Shown: positions 22,583 through 33,130 of the stretch, piece by piece
Layout of the letters: every line of letters starts with the position of its first letter
Position numbering within the stretch: position 1 is the first letter of the stretch
From: Turritopsis dohrnii
Taxonomy: Eukaryota; Cnidaria; Hydrozoa; Anthoathecata; Oceaniidae
Direction of reading: 5' to 3'
Assembly (NCBI GenBank): GCA_027922465.2
Contig: BQMF02000608.1
Coordinates: 151,044-215,043 of the forward strand
Length of the DNA: 64,000 nucleotides
Translations under genes and position numbers: made by a program
Notes under the pieces: model-generated
What the model saw: the letters and a program-made list of their open reading frames with translations, nothing else
Database searches by the model: none
Told to the model about the DNA's origin: nothing

Positions 22583-23755
22583 TCTATATATTAATAGCCG
22601 ATTCTCCGCCTGTCTGTCTGTTTGTTTGTTTGTTTGTTTGTAAGTCACGCAAAATGGTAGGTTGAGTTGTGAGCGAAATTATTTCTTTTTTTTGTGTGCG
22701 ATGTGAGTTCGAAGCAAATACATTGCAACCCCAATCGAACGTGACTTTTTTTGGCTGATGAACTAATAGGAATAACGGTTTGTTTTTATTATTATTGTTA
22801 GTTTTATATTCGACGTTGACTTGGCTTTGAAAACAATATATCAACTAAATACAAAGAAACTAACTGATTAAACGTTTTGGACATAAAGCAGCAGTGGCAG
22901 AACGTGGCAGCATGTGCGGTTTACCAGTGTATCCTAACGCTTGCCTGACTGTCTGAGACGGGTATCATGAAATAAAATATTTTTTTGCTTTTCTTTTAAT
23001 AATTTAATTTCTTTTTTTAATTGTTATGCGCTTCAGATCGAACGTTTTTTTATTCACTTTATTCATTTAGCACGTGCCTTTTTTTCTCTCCTCCCGTGTG
23101 ATCTTTTTGAGAAGAAAAACCATTTCCCCCTAACGCTCGATAGCACCCATGCACGCTTTTTTTTTTATAAGAATGGTGTAAATCCATTTCATCATGGATA
23201 TTCTTAACTTTTTGGTCGAAATCATCATATAATATTCTTAACATATTCTTAAGGTTAATTTTTAGATTTTACCAGTCATAGTCTCAAAATCATCGAAAAG
23301 TAATGTAAAAACAGAAGACTTTCTTATGTGTATGCATAAAAAACAAAAGCTAAATCAGCTAAATCAGCTCGAGAAGGCTTTAGATGCATTTGAAAATATA
23401 TTCATAAAAAAAAAAAAAAAAAAATGAAAATTTTCATGATGGCAATATTCTTACGATATTCTTAATTTTTTGGCCATTTTCATCATGGACATTCTTATAA
23501 AGTGTATTCTTATAAAAAAAAAAGCGTGTGTTAGAGCGCGTAACTTTTTTAAAACAAAAGGTAATAAAAAGTTGAAGTTTTCTCTCTCTATTGTTACACT
23601 GATAAAAGATTGGTTTTACGAGAGGTTGTGACTTCGAATCTGCTTTTGGTTGAACACAAGTTGTACGAGCCGTTTTTAGGAAATTTGACATTTATTGATA
23701 CAGTGATAAGGAGCACGTGGACATAGGCGGCGAGCGACGCTGCCTTGGCGGCTAG
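22583..23755 (+). mobile_element. Non-autonomous Helitron-like element, copy 2
   Basis: It begins with the same TCTATATATTAATAGCC immediately after the CTAG of copy 1, with no spacer. It ends with a hairpin (GGCGGC/GCTGCC) and CTAG at 23752-23755, followed by T. The length is 1,173 bp. The interior differs from copy 1 and carries two ATATTCTTA-rich, poly(A/T)-bearing stretches (about 23150-23250 and 23405-23530). Confidence 0.6.
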
Positions 23756-23798
23756 TTATGTTAAAAAGCGTAGCTACGCCATGAATAAAATAATACCT

Positions 23799-24119
23799 AA
23801 AGTACGTTTCAAATGAACTTGCACAGTTTTTATAAATGCATGACAAATCTGAATGTTATGAGATATTTCAAAAATTCTTTTTGCGCTGTGTCAAGCTTAA
23901 AAAGCACTTTTTCATGATACAAAAAATTTCTAAGAAAAATGAAAATGGAAGGAGAAAAAGGAAGATGAAAAAAACAAGCTTTTTATAGAAAAGAGTAAAA
24001 CAACTCAATTTTCTGTGAGACAAACTTCAATCTTTGATCGTTCAAAAGGCGAAATAACTTTTTTAAAAAAGTAAAATAGATCACAAGCCATAATCCTTTA
24101 AAGTCACTTAGGTCGCATA
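23799..24119. mobile_element. Left arm of a 320-bp long inverted repeat
   Basis: This is a diverged reverse complement of 26474-26792. Shared blocks include TTCAAATGAACTTGCACAG, GCGCTGTGTCAAGCTTAAAA and AAGTCACTTAGGTCGCAT. Together the two arms bound an element of about 1.6 kb without its insertions. No transposase is present. Confidence 0.7.
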
Positions 24120-24721
24120 TTTTAACATATTAACTCCGTTATGACTTCATTAATTTTCCGGGGGGAAGCAATGATCTTTCCACTAAACAGCTCTATTCAA
24201 CAGAATAATTTAACAGCTAATCTTCCTGTGGATAAGTCATAAATTTTTATATTAATCACAAAGGGATACTTTTACGGTACACCGCATCAAGACAATGAAT
24301 GCAATAACATACAGTGTGTTTCAAAATGTCTTATCCACCAACTTTAAAGGCATATATTTCATTACATGTCTGAAGTTTATATCACAAGAAAGAGCTTTTC
24401 ATGCTCTATCCATTAATATAAAATGTTTGCCAAAATATTTGTTCTTCGAAAAGATATTGAAGAAAAACTCAACGATTTGGTTCTTACATTCTTAAATGTC
24501 AATTAACTGACATGCTAATAAATTTTTAATAGTGTCATTTTCTTTTATTGCGCTGATGAAACCTTAAGTAATTTTAAGCATAGTATTGCGTATTAATTTC
24601 CCATATAACAGCAATTTGCAAAACAATAAACAAATTTAAGCTGTGTGTTCACAAAAAACGTTTAATTTTTACGTTTTAGAATATCAATTTGTGGGTCTCA
24701 GCGCAAACGTAAAATTAATAA

Positions 24722-26090
24722 TGAACATCCTTCATCCGACATCCTTCTACTCTCCGAAATTGCAATCACCCAACCACAAGCAGCGTATGCATGTTTCATC
24801 AGCGGATACCAGCATAAAATGACATACTTTATGCGCACGATTCCTGGATGCGATGAAGAACTCTCACGGATTGATGACGCGATGCGTCATAAATTCATTC
24901 CAGCAATAACCGGAGGCCACATCGTAAATGATTCTGAACGCCAAATGCTGTCACTTCCACCAAGACTTGGAGGCCTGGGCCTGAGGATATTCAGTGAATG
25001 TGCTAACGAGGAATACAACAGCTCGCAAAGTGTGACTATAGATCTCCAAGAGCAGATCTTAGGCAAGCATACAGTCAACCACGAGGCCAAGACGAAACAA
25101 CATATAAAGAACAAACGACAAAAACAGTTGAAGCAAAAACTTGATACACTGCTCAGTACAATGTCGGAAGAAGAAATAAGACGAACAGAAGCAAACAGTC
25201 AAAAAGGCGTATCCAATTGGCTAACATCTCTGCCAATCAAAGAATATGGTTTCGATCTGTCAAAACAAGAATTCAGAGACGCTATTTGCTTGCGTTATGG
25301 CTGGACTCTGGAAAGGCTCCCAATAACATGTGCATGTGGATCTCGATTCGACGTGTCACACGCTTTATCATGCAAAAAAGGTGGATTTGTCACACTACGA
25401 CATAATGAGCTACGTAACATCACCGCCAATCTTCTAAATGAAGTATGTCACGATGTCAAAGTCGAACTAATGTTAGGGGAATTAGACGGTGAACAATTGC
25501 GCGAAAGAACTGGCAACACAAGCAAAGAAGCGAGATTAGACGTCAGTGCATTAGGGTTCTGGGCTTCTGGTCAAAGAGCATTTTTCGACATAAGGGTCAT
25601 AGACCTGAACGCTCAGCGATACAAGAACCAGGAACTCCCGAAGTGCTTCTCAAGAAACGAATTGGAGAAAAAGCGACAATATAATGAACGAGTATTGCAA
25701 GTTGAGAATGGCTCCTTTACGCCACTCGTGTTTTCGACGAATGGTGCGATGGCGAAGGAATGCATCATATACTACAAACGATTAGCTGAAATGTATGCCG
25801 AAAAGAAAAAAATTCGAGTTAGCGACACCACAAGCTCGATTCGAACGAAGACGTCATTTTCACTACTCGGATGAATGATCAGATGCATTCGGGGTTCCAG
25901 ATCGAGAAAGGCTTGTTCGCTGGAAAATCTGGACCTAATTCATCAAACATCGATGATTCAGGACGCTTGAACATATCATCAGATTCGTTTTATCGATCCA
26001 ACTATTCGTGCTCACGAAGATAAAAGTCATGTACTATATTTGTATATTATTATAGGTAATAAACTGAAAAAAATCAAAAAAAAAAAAAAA
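24722..26090 (+). mobile_element. 5'-truncated non-LTR-type retrotransposon insertion
   Basis: An 11-bp direct repeat, AAAATTAATAA, flanks the segment (24711-24721 and 26091-26101). The 3' end is a poly(A) tract (about 26076-26090) preceded by AATAAAC at about 26059. A coding frame that starts mid-protein, a poly(A) tail and a target duplication together are the signature of target-primed reverse transcription. The copy carries only the C-terminal part of the polyprotein. Confidence 0.8.
24723..25874 (+). pseudogene. C-terminal fragment of a retroelement reverse-transcriptase polyprotein
   Basis: The frame is open from the 5' truncation point; the first ATG (24819) is internal. It covers the RT thumb region (LLLSEIAITQPQAAYACFIS, YFMRTIPG, LPPRLGGLGLRIFSE), a helical connector with EFRDAICLRYGW, and a zinc-binding motif CACGSRFDVSHALSC (C-x-C-x8-H-x4-C). 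A possible restriction-like nuclease core follows (ARLDVSALGFW, AFFDIRV), then the conserved YNERVLQVENGSFTPLVFST. This C-terminal layout recurs in cnidarian RT proteins. The palm domain is absent, so it cannot be active. A finger followed by an endonuclease-like domain after RT suggests an RLE-type non-LTR element; that placement is inference. Confidence 0.75.
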
Positions 26091-26473
26091 AAAATTAATA
26101 AAAAATTTGAATGGATTCAGTGCTTTGAAACAGTAAGCATGATGTTATTAAACTACGTGTTAATCGACCATTAAAAATTTAATTACATTTTCCCAAGACA
26201 TTTTCCTTATTTTTTCAAAAACCACTTTTTCATTTTTCACAAAAACATAGTATCCGAAAGAACTTGAAAATGGCTTTCCGACAGTGTAAAAATTATTTTG
26301 AAATTCGCTGTATCCATTTAAAAAAACACCTTTAGAATTTCCATCTCCAACATTACGAAATACACTGTATCTAATGTATTGCCAATTATATTAAATGTTA
26401 ACTACCTTTGCAGTTGCAAAATCTGTCACCCCTGGTTTTCATCAAATCCTTACAAGTTTGTAAACACGAGAAA

Positions 26474-26792
26474 CATGCGACCTAAGTGACTTTGAGGGAT
26501 TATATCTTGCGATCTATTTTACTTTTTTGAAAAATTATTTCGCCTTTTGAATGATGAAAGATTGAAGTTTGTCTCACAAAAAATTGAGCTGTTTTGATTT
26601 TTTCTGTAAAAAGCTCGTTTTTTCATCTTCGTTTTTCTTCTTCTATTTTCATTATTCTTCCAAGTTTTTTAAATCATGAAAAAGTGCTTTTTAAGCTTGA
26701 CACAGCGCAAAAAGAACTTTTGAAATATCGCATAACCTTCAAATTTGCCAAGCATTTATAAAAACTGTGCAAGTTCATTTGAAAGGTACTTT
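26474..26792. mobile_element. Right arm of the 320-bp long inverted repeat
   Basis: This is the partner of 23799-24119 in opposite orientation. Arm divergence (many substitutions and small indels) shows the outer element is older than the retrotransposon nested inside it. Confidence 0.7.
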
Positions 26793-27300
26793 AAAAACTT
26801 TACAACTGTTTTCGTCTATACCATTATGTTTCCCAAGAATTTAAATGGAAAGACAAGAGGAGAAGTGCAGGACATTTGGGTGGGGTGTCTGTGCCTACTC
26901 TCCTCCCTTCATCATGAAAAGCCTGTGAAAGAGTTGGGGGAACCAAGACTAGTCAAGCTTTTTTTTTCGTGTTCTCTTATATACATATTTTATGTATGAT
27001 GGTAGCATCACTGTGACAAAAGTTAGAAATTTACCCTATAATGTTAGAAATATTTCCTGTTTTTATATATTTGTATGTATGCCAAAGCTGAATATGCAAA
27101 AATGTATTTGTTAAGGATTGTGTGTCATATTCAGTTTCATCATCATTGCTTTCTATCATAAAATAATAAAAAACAACTGTATTTTTCGTGGCAACGAAAT
27201 AAGATTTTGTACTTATAACTTACATTTAGACATCAAAAAATACAGTCTTCCGTTTCTATTACAGAATTTTCGCTTTTTCAAAGTCCTAATTATAATCACA
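26793..27300. other. Intergenic, no gene seen
   Basis: AT-rich, with short unassigned open frames only. Confidence 0.4.
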
Positions 27301-27600
27301 ACAAGATGCCCTTACGGGCAGACAGATTTCTGCAAAATCAGTTGAAAACTGAAAATATGAAAAATGAAATACTATAATAGCATTCTTGAAACTTGAATGA
27401 TTTTGAATCATTGAATGGTTGAATAATTTCTACAACACATTACACTCCTAATTACTTTCTTCTCAGAACATTTTGAACGCATAATTGTATGAATGCCAAA
27501 TTTTGATTATAATGTATATATACTGCCAATAAACTGAACGACATGTTTGTTGATACAAAATACAATAAACGATATATGGATCCTTTCAGTTGTATATATC
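27301..27600 (+). repeat. Dispersed double-hairpin repeat, copy 1
   Basis: It opens with ACAAGATGCCCTTACGGGCA followed by an imperfect GCAGA(C/A)AGATTTCTGC palindrome, then a shared AT-rich body (CTTGAATGATTTTGAATCAT, CTGCCAATAAACTGAA). Other copies are at 31329-31620 (+), 32819-33130 (+, diverged) and 28950-29063 (-). Confidence 0.65.
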
Positions 27601-28725
27601 TTCCTAATATTATTTTGTGTCCCCAAATAAATGATGTCATCTAATTGAATTAAAGTTTTGATACTGGTCTTCAATTCAGGTCAAGAATGATTGTAACTCC
27701 CAACTTTTTTGTCAATTATGAGGAATTTGTTTTTGTCTTTCCTAAAAATTGAAAATCATGTTGAAATTATAAATTTTGAGTGCTTTTATAGGGAATCTAG
27801 AGGTAGTATTTTTCAAAAATTTTCTTAGCGCAACATTCCCAACCACGGTGGGGCCTTTTTTCGGTAATACAGATTTATTGAGCTTCCACGGCACAAGTTA
27901 AAAAGCCACGGCACTAAGCCACGGTAAAATACAAATAAATAAAAAAAATTAATGTTGAAATGTTCTGTAAAATACCACAGTACATGGTTTTCTTAGTAAA
28001 CATCAAAAGCGAACCATAAACGGAATGTTCTGCTGTTACCGTGGCAAGTTTCTGGCAGTAAATAATGCTAAATTTTGCAACCACTGTGGTGGAGGTTCGT
28101 TGATTATTAAAATGTGAAAGTTGAAGTGTGATCAAAATATGAAATCTATATTGAAACTTTATCCTTCTCTTCTTGGTTTTGTCAAGTGAGCCTCCGTTAA
28201 GTAGCCTTCGTTAAGTAGCCTCCGTTAAGCCTCCGTTAATGACTTGATGAACAGTTTATGGCATGAAATAAATATATGATAGGGGAGAATCATTTATCAT
28301 TTATTTCGATTATTGCGAATACTTTAATAACCCCAAGATATCTTACAATCTGTAGTGAAGTCTCAAAAACATAATAACTTTGAAAACGACGGTATGGCAG
28401 AACCGACGGACGACATCGATGTATCTCCACCGCAGAGCATTTCTACTGTGTGGGTTACTACAGCATTGATCAGTTAACGGGGGCTGAACGTTTACAAATA
28501 TACAACGAAGTCAAGGTTTTTTGGAAGTTTTTCAATAGTTTTAAGACCACTTCGGATGCACTGATCAGTTAACGGGGGCTGAGTGTTTTGAACGTCCAAA
28601 ACTGATTTTGGCCAGCTGACTGTTTTATTCGTACACCAATATTTGAATTTCTTTTTCTCTTTTTACGGTAGCAGCGTAAGCGAATACCGTATTAAAACAC
28701 CCGTGGACTCCTACTCCTACTCTTA
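27601..28725. other. Intergenic with short tandem duplications
   Basis: GCCTCCGTTAAGTA units repeat at about 28190-28240, and GATCAGTTAACGGGGGCTGA occurs twice (about 28468 and 28562). Several CCACGG words cluster at 27840-27925. No coding gene is supported. Confidence 0.4.
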
Positions 28726-28811
28726 AGGCCGATTTCCATTCAGGAAAATATCCGCGCGGACGTAGGTAATCCACGCTGAGTGACGTAGAACGCATGCGCA
28801 TGGGCTAATTC
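28726..28811. mobile_element. Left-end fragment of the GGCCGATTTCCATTC MITE
   Basis: Nearly identical to the first 85 bp of the complete element at 39623-39892, with TTA just before it. The right end is missing. Confidence 0.6.
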
Positions 28812-28949
28812 TTCCTCTGATAAAGGAAAATTAAAAATTAAAGACATTTCACTTCAATATTTCAATAACAAAAAACTCATTTCACTTTGTTTGTTACAAA
28901 ATTCCACCTGCTGTGTGCAGTTTACACTGAGCCAACAGGATGTTGTATT

Positions 28950-29063
28950 GTATTGTATTTTTGAATCATTCAAAATCATTCAAGTTTTTATTATTATTAG
29001 CATTTCATTTTTCGTAATCAACTGATTTTGCAGAAATCTTTCCGCCCATAAGGGCATCTTGTT
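28950..29063 (-). repeat. Dispersed double-hairpin repeat, copy 2
   Basis: Inverted relative to the 27301 copy. It retains GCAGAAATCTTTCCGCCC and AAGGGCATCTTGT at its right end, with a changed base pair in the first hairpin. Confidence 0.6.
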
Positions 29064-29159
29064 TTGTTATTATTTTTTTAATTTCCAGTAAAATATAAAG
29101 TCGCACCATCATTAATAATAAATTTTCGCACGTTTATTGAGGTGAAAAAAGAAAAAGTG

Positions 29160-29470
29160 AAAATATTAAAGTTAAATACTTGAGAAAAAATTCACATCTT
29201 CAACTGTTCTTATTTTACAGGAAAATGCAGACTTTGAGTCTCGGTGTGTTCTTATTTTGTTTTTATGTTTTTTCCCAAATCTGAGGTTCGTGTTCTTAAA
29301 AAATTGTTCTTATTATATAAAAAGCGTGTATGTGCAAAAGGAAGTAACAGTGATGAAAGAGAGTAATGACAAAGATGACACCGAAAAGGATGAAGTAATA
29401 ATTCTAGACATTCCAATTACTGAAGCATTTATTACACACGAATATCGGAAACGAGTACACCACGCTTAAA
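29160..29470 (+). repeat. Dispersed repeat with a 70-codon open frame
   Basis: CCAAATCTGAGGTTCGTGTT, TATAAAAAGCGTGTATGTGC and GGATGAAGTAATAATTCT are shared with 42720-42965 and, partly, 52850-52995. This copy keeps a frame (29257-29469) ending [20 protein letters not shown] then EAFITHEYRKRVHHA. The 42.8-kb copy has stops in it. It is probably a mobile element relic; the peptide is not recognised. Confidence 0.45.
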
Positions 29471-29813
29471 GAGAAATTAAGCCTTCATCAAAAACTTTTT
29501 ATATTATACTCAGTCTCTCGTTATTTAGTATCTAAGAACGGACGCCATCAGAAAAGAAATTTCTCTTCAAACCTGCATTATCTTTAAGCGGAGTAACAGA
29601 ATATGTAATAAACTTTACAGAAAATTGATGCAAAAAAATAATAAATAAATATATATCTATTTGTACTGTGTTCCCTGATCGTGCATGTAAATGTTATGTG
29701 GGATCCGTTTTTTCATAGGGTCTGGATCTGTGGTATGTAAATAAAATTAAGACAGCCTTCTTCAAAATTTGCATAACAATTTTCAATGTTTTGTAGGGAT
29801 TACTGTTTCCATA

Positions 29814-30173
29814 TCACCAACGTGATAAATTTTTAGAACGTACATAATCATTGAGCAAGTCAAAGAATAACTTTTGATTTTCAGCAAATACGCCATTACG
29901 CCGGTAATTTCTCTGATATAAAATCGTTTGCTTTTCCTCCATGGTGAAGGTTGCAGGGAATTCCAAGAGAACATTGCTGTTATTGAGCTGTGAAAGGTCT
30001 CTCTTTTCAAGAAGATCTTTACTAAAGAGATCAAGCAAGTTGACAGGACACATAATAAATTTGTTTTTGTCGTCGTCTTTCTGCCAATGGATTTGGTCCA
30101 TATCTTGGTCTTTAGCTAATAGAGCAACTTTGTTATCCCTTAATGGTAGGTATTTTGAAAACAGTCGTAGCAT
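29814..30173 (-). CDS. Hypothetical 119-residue protein or exon
   Basis: A frame starting with ATG (MLRLFSKYLPLRDNKVALL) and ending SKNLSRW carries FIMCPVNLLDLFSKDLLEKR and VLLEFPATFTMEEKQTI. The composition is balanced and unlike the low-complexity frames around it. The LEFP-xx-T-xx-E stretch faintly recalls the start of R3H domains, but I would not name it on that. No introns or neighbours support it. It may be a single exon, a retrocopy or chance. Confidence 0.35.
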   Translation of the reverse strand: MLRLFSKYLPLRDNKVALLAKDQDMDQIHWQKDDDKNKFIMCPVNLLDLFSKDLLEKRDLSQLNNSNVLLEFPATFTMEEKQTILYQRNYRRNGVFAENQKLFFDLLNDYVRSKNLSRW

Positions 30174-31328
30174 GTTTGTTGTTTCAAACGTTACTCGATT
30201 TTCTCATTTATTTACCACTTGTTTTCCCCCTAATATTTATGCACATTTTCAACCGCAATCGTTGCTATTGGAAACTTGTTATTGTTAGCAGATGAATAAA
30301 AAAGAAAAACAAACAAGAAACGCTATGCAGTTGGACAAATCGCGTAAAAGGTTTATGAAGTGTATTTAAAAACCATTCAATCTTCTGCAAATGCGCAAGA
30401 AAAAAAACAGCCAAAGAATGCTTTTGATCAAAATTATGTTAATTTTGTTTTAAAGAATAAGATGTCTAATTTCCTCTATTAACCCACAGACAAATAAAAA
30501 ATTCTTGATCAATTTGGAATGATGACATCATATTAGGAACACCTACAGGCAAAAAAAAAAAAAAAAAAAAAGACATTGCCAAATGACACTTTGTTCTTCA
30601 AAACACAAGTTAATCTGCCAATATTGAGATAGATATTGTAAAAAAAAGCATAGGGTGAAAACAAGCTCAATGATTAATCACGCCTCCGAACTTATGAAAG
30701 CACCTAAAGATAATATAGTGTTTTATACAACGGTGAAGAATTTATTGTACAATGTGAAAAAACTTTGTGTTTCCCTCCAGAGATGATAAAATAAAATCTA
30801 AGAATTACGAATTTAAGAACAAGCGGATTTTCATAACCAAGGACTTCCAAGATATAGGTCTACATTATTATTTTTTTTTATTACATATACATTCAAAAAT
30901 AACTTTCTATTATGTATATACATCTGAATGGCAAAATTCTTTATTTTTTTGGTACGAAATATGTAATATTAATGACATCTGATGACAGATATGACATTAT
31001 ACATTTTTAGTCATATATCGTCAATGTTCCTAATTACGGACAGCCTTCCTAATTACGGACACAAAACAAAACATATTCCATCTGTCTGTAAATTAAAAAC
31101 ACGGCACATCTCGTACTGTCAACCAAACTATAATAAAACAAACGTCTAAATCAGAGATAAGCATATTCATTTCAACGCAATAACATTACCAATATGCAGT
31201 TAAAATTTATTTTTCTAAATTTTAAAGATTTCTTTTACAGTGGTTTTTTCTGAAATTGCCTGTTCTCTTGGGACTCACGCACTTTTCTCTGTGAGCTCTG
31301 TCTACAATGGTAGCCATATTAACAGGAA

Positions 31329-31620
31329 ACAAGACGCCCTTACGGGCAGAAAGATTTCTGCAAAATCAGTTGAAAAATGAAAATATGAAAAATGAAATAC
31401 TATAATAGCATTCTTGAAACTTGAATGATTTTGAATCATTGAATGGTTGAATAATTTCTACAATATATTACATTCCTAATTACATGCTTCTCAGGACATT
31501 TTGAAGGCATAATTGACACAATGAGAAACTTTATTATAATGTATGTATATACTGCCAATAAACTGAACAACATGTTTGTTAATAGAAAATAATATAAAAG
31601 ATACATGGATCCTATCAGAT
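31329..31620 (+). repeat. Dispersed double-hairpin repeat, copy 3
   Basis: Closely similar to 27301-27600 along about 290 bp, including GCAGAAAGATTTCTGC, a perfect palindrome here. Confidence 0.65.
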
Positions 31621-32818
31621 ATCTTAATGAGTATGATCATAAGTCATAAATTCAAAACATTTTTCAAAGAACATATAAATTTTGGTCATGCAAAATACAT
31701 TTATATCGACTAAAATCAACATACATAATATAGTTAACTCATATCAGAAATTTCTGTTTTAGTTTGATTAACAATATGGCATGCACTTATATTCTTCATC
31801 TAAGTTGAAATTCATGATCAGTTTAAAAAAAATCTTTAGGAAATTTAAGAAAGGTTGAATTATTTTTACAACATAACATTACATTTCTGATTACATTCAT
31901 ATGCACCCAAAGGCATTGCAAAACTGTAATTGACACTATGCGAAACTTCATTGCATATACGTATACACCACCGATAAACTTAATTGCATCTGAATGGCAT
32001 AAAACATCCCTTCTTTTGGGAGTACAAAATCAGCTTATGTTTATATTGATATTTTCAGATGCCACACAGTGACTACGTACGTAAATCATAAACTTTAAAC
32101 ATTTGATATGTACTATCAATCTCCTTAATTACAAACGTAATTCCCAATATTGCAAACACAAAAACCAAACAAAGATTTTGATCATTTAAAAAATAAACCT
32201 ATGCATGCTCTAAACTTCTAAGCCACCACACACACACACGCACACATATTTATATAACTGAAAGGAAATTTTTGGGTTGTTACATGATTTGCTGTGTATT
32301 GAGTTTACAGGCAATTGGAAGATGTTTGAATTCGCTACTTAGGAAAGCCATTTATAATAAAGGACATTGACAATATATATAACTTAAACACAAATCAAAC
32401 ATTAAAACATTAAAAAATTATCATGAAACATTAAAACATTACATTAAAACATCAGTAGACCCACATTTTTGATGTTGGAGCTGAGGAAGACTCTAAGCTG
32501 AGCTTCAGTATCCACAGGTTAAAAAGAATAACAGCCCATACATGAAACAAACAAAGGTGTTTTGTGTTTTCACTAAAAACAAATAACAAATGTATAACTT
32601 TTTCACTCTTCTGTTTACAAAATGTTGAAATCTTCTTTAGAAAAGAATGATCACGGTTCAAAATAATTCGAAGTTTATTCTATAGATTTCGTTTTCATCT
32701 TAAAATATGTATATGCTCTTAAAAATCCATTTAATATTGACCAAAGAAACTTTTGGTTTCATGTAAACACACGCATGAATTTTCAAAAAACCGCTAGGTT
32801 TGGACAGTAAGAAAAAAA

Positions 32819-33130
32819 ACAAGATGCCCTATCGGGCAGAAGGATTTCTGCAAAATCGAAGAAGAAAATGAGCTTTTCTTTATGTCATTCTTTAGCTTTT
32901 CATAAAAAACTGTTTGTACAATCAAGCTGAATGATTATTACTGAAAAATATATAGCTGTCATTACAAAGAAGAAAGACTATGACATTCTTGAAATTTAAG
33001 AAAAGTTTAATCCGCAATATATATTTATTAAATTTCTGACCATGTACTCCCCAAAAATCTGGAAAAAACATAATTGTCACTATGCAAAACTTGATTAACC
33101 AATAAACATCAATAAACTTGATTATATTTT
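32819..33130 (+). repeat. Dispersed double-hairpin repeat, copy 4
   Basis: It starts ACAAGATGCCCTATCGGGCA followed by GCAGAAGGATTTCTGC. The loop of the first hairpin differs, but both stems are kept. The downstream body is strongly diverged. Confidence 0.5.

Larger units (their letters stand above)
24312..26367. mobile_element. TA-targeting element interrupted by a retrotransposon
   Basis: The left end CAGTGTGTTTC follows TA at 24310-24311. The right end GAAATACACTG precedes TA at 26368-26369. The right 200 bp matches 21261-21473. Removing the nested retrotransposon leaves about 680 bp. It sits inside the outer inverted-repeat element. Confidence 0.55.
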
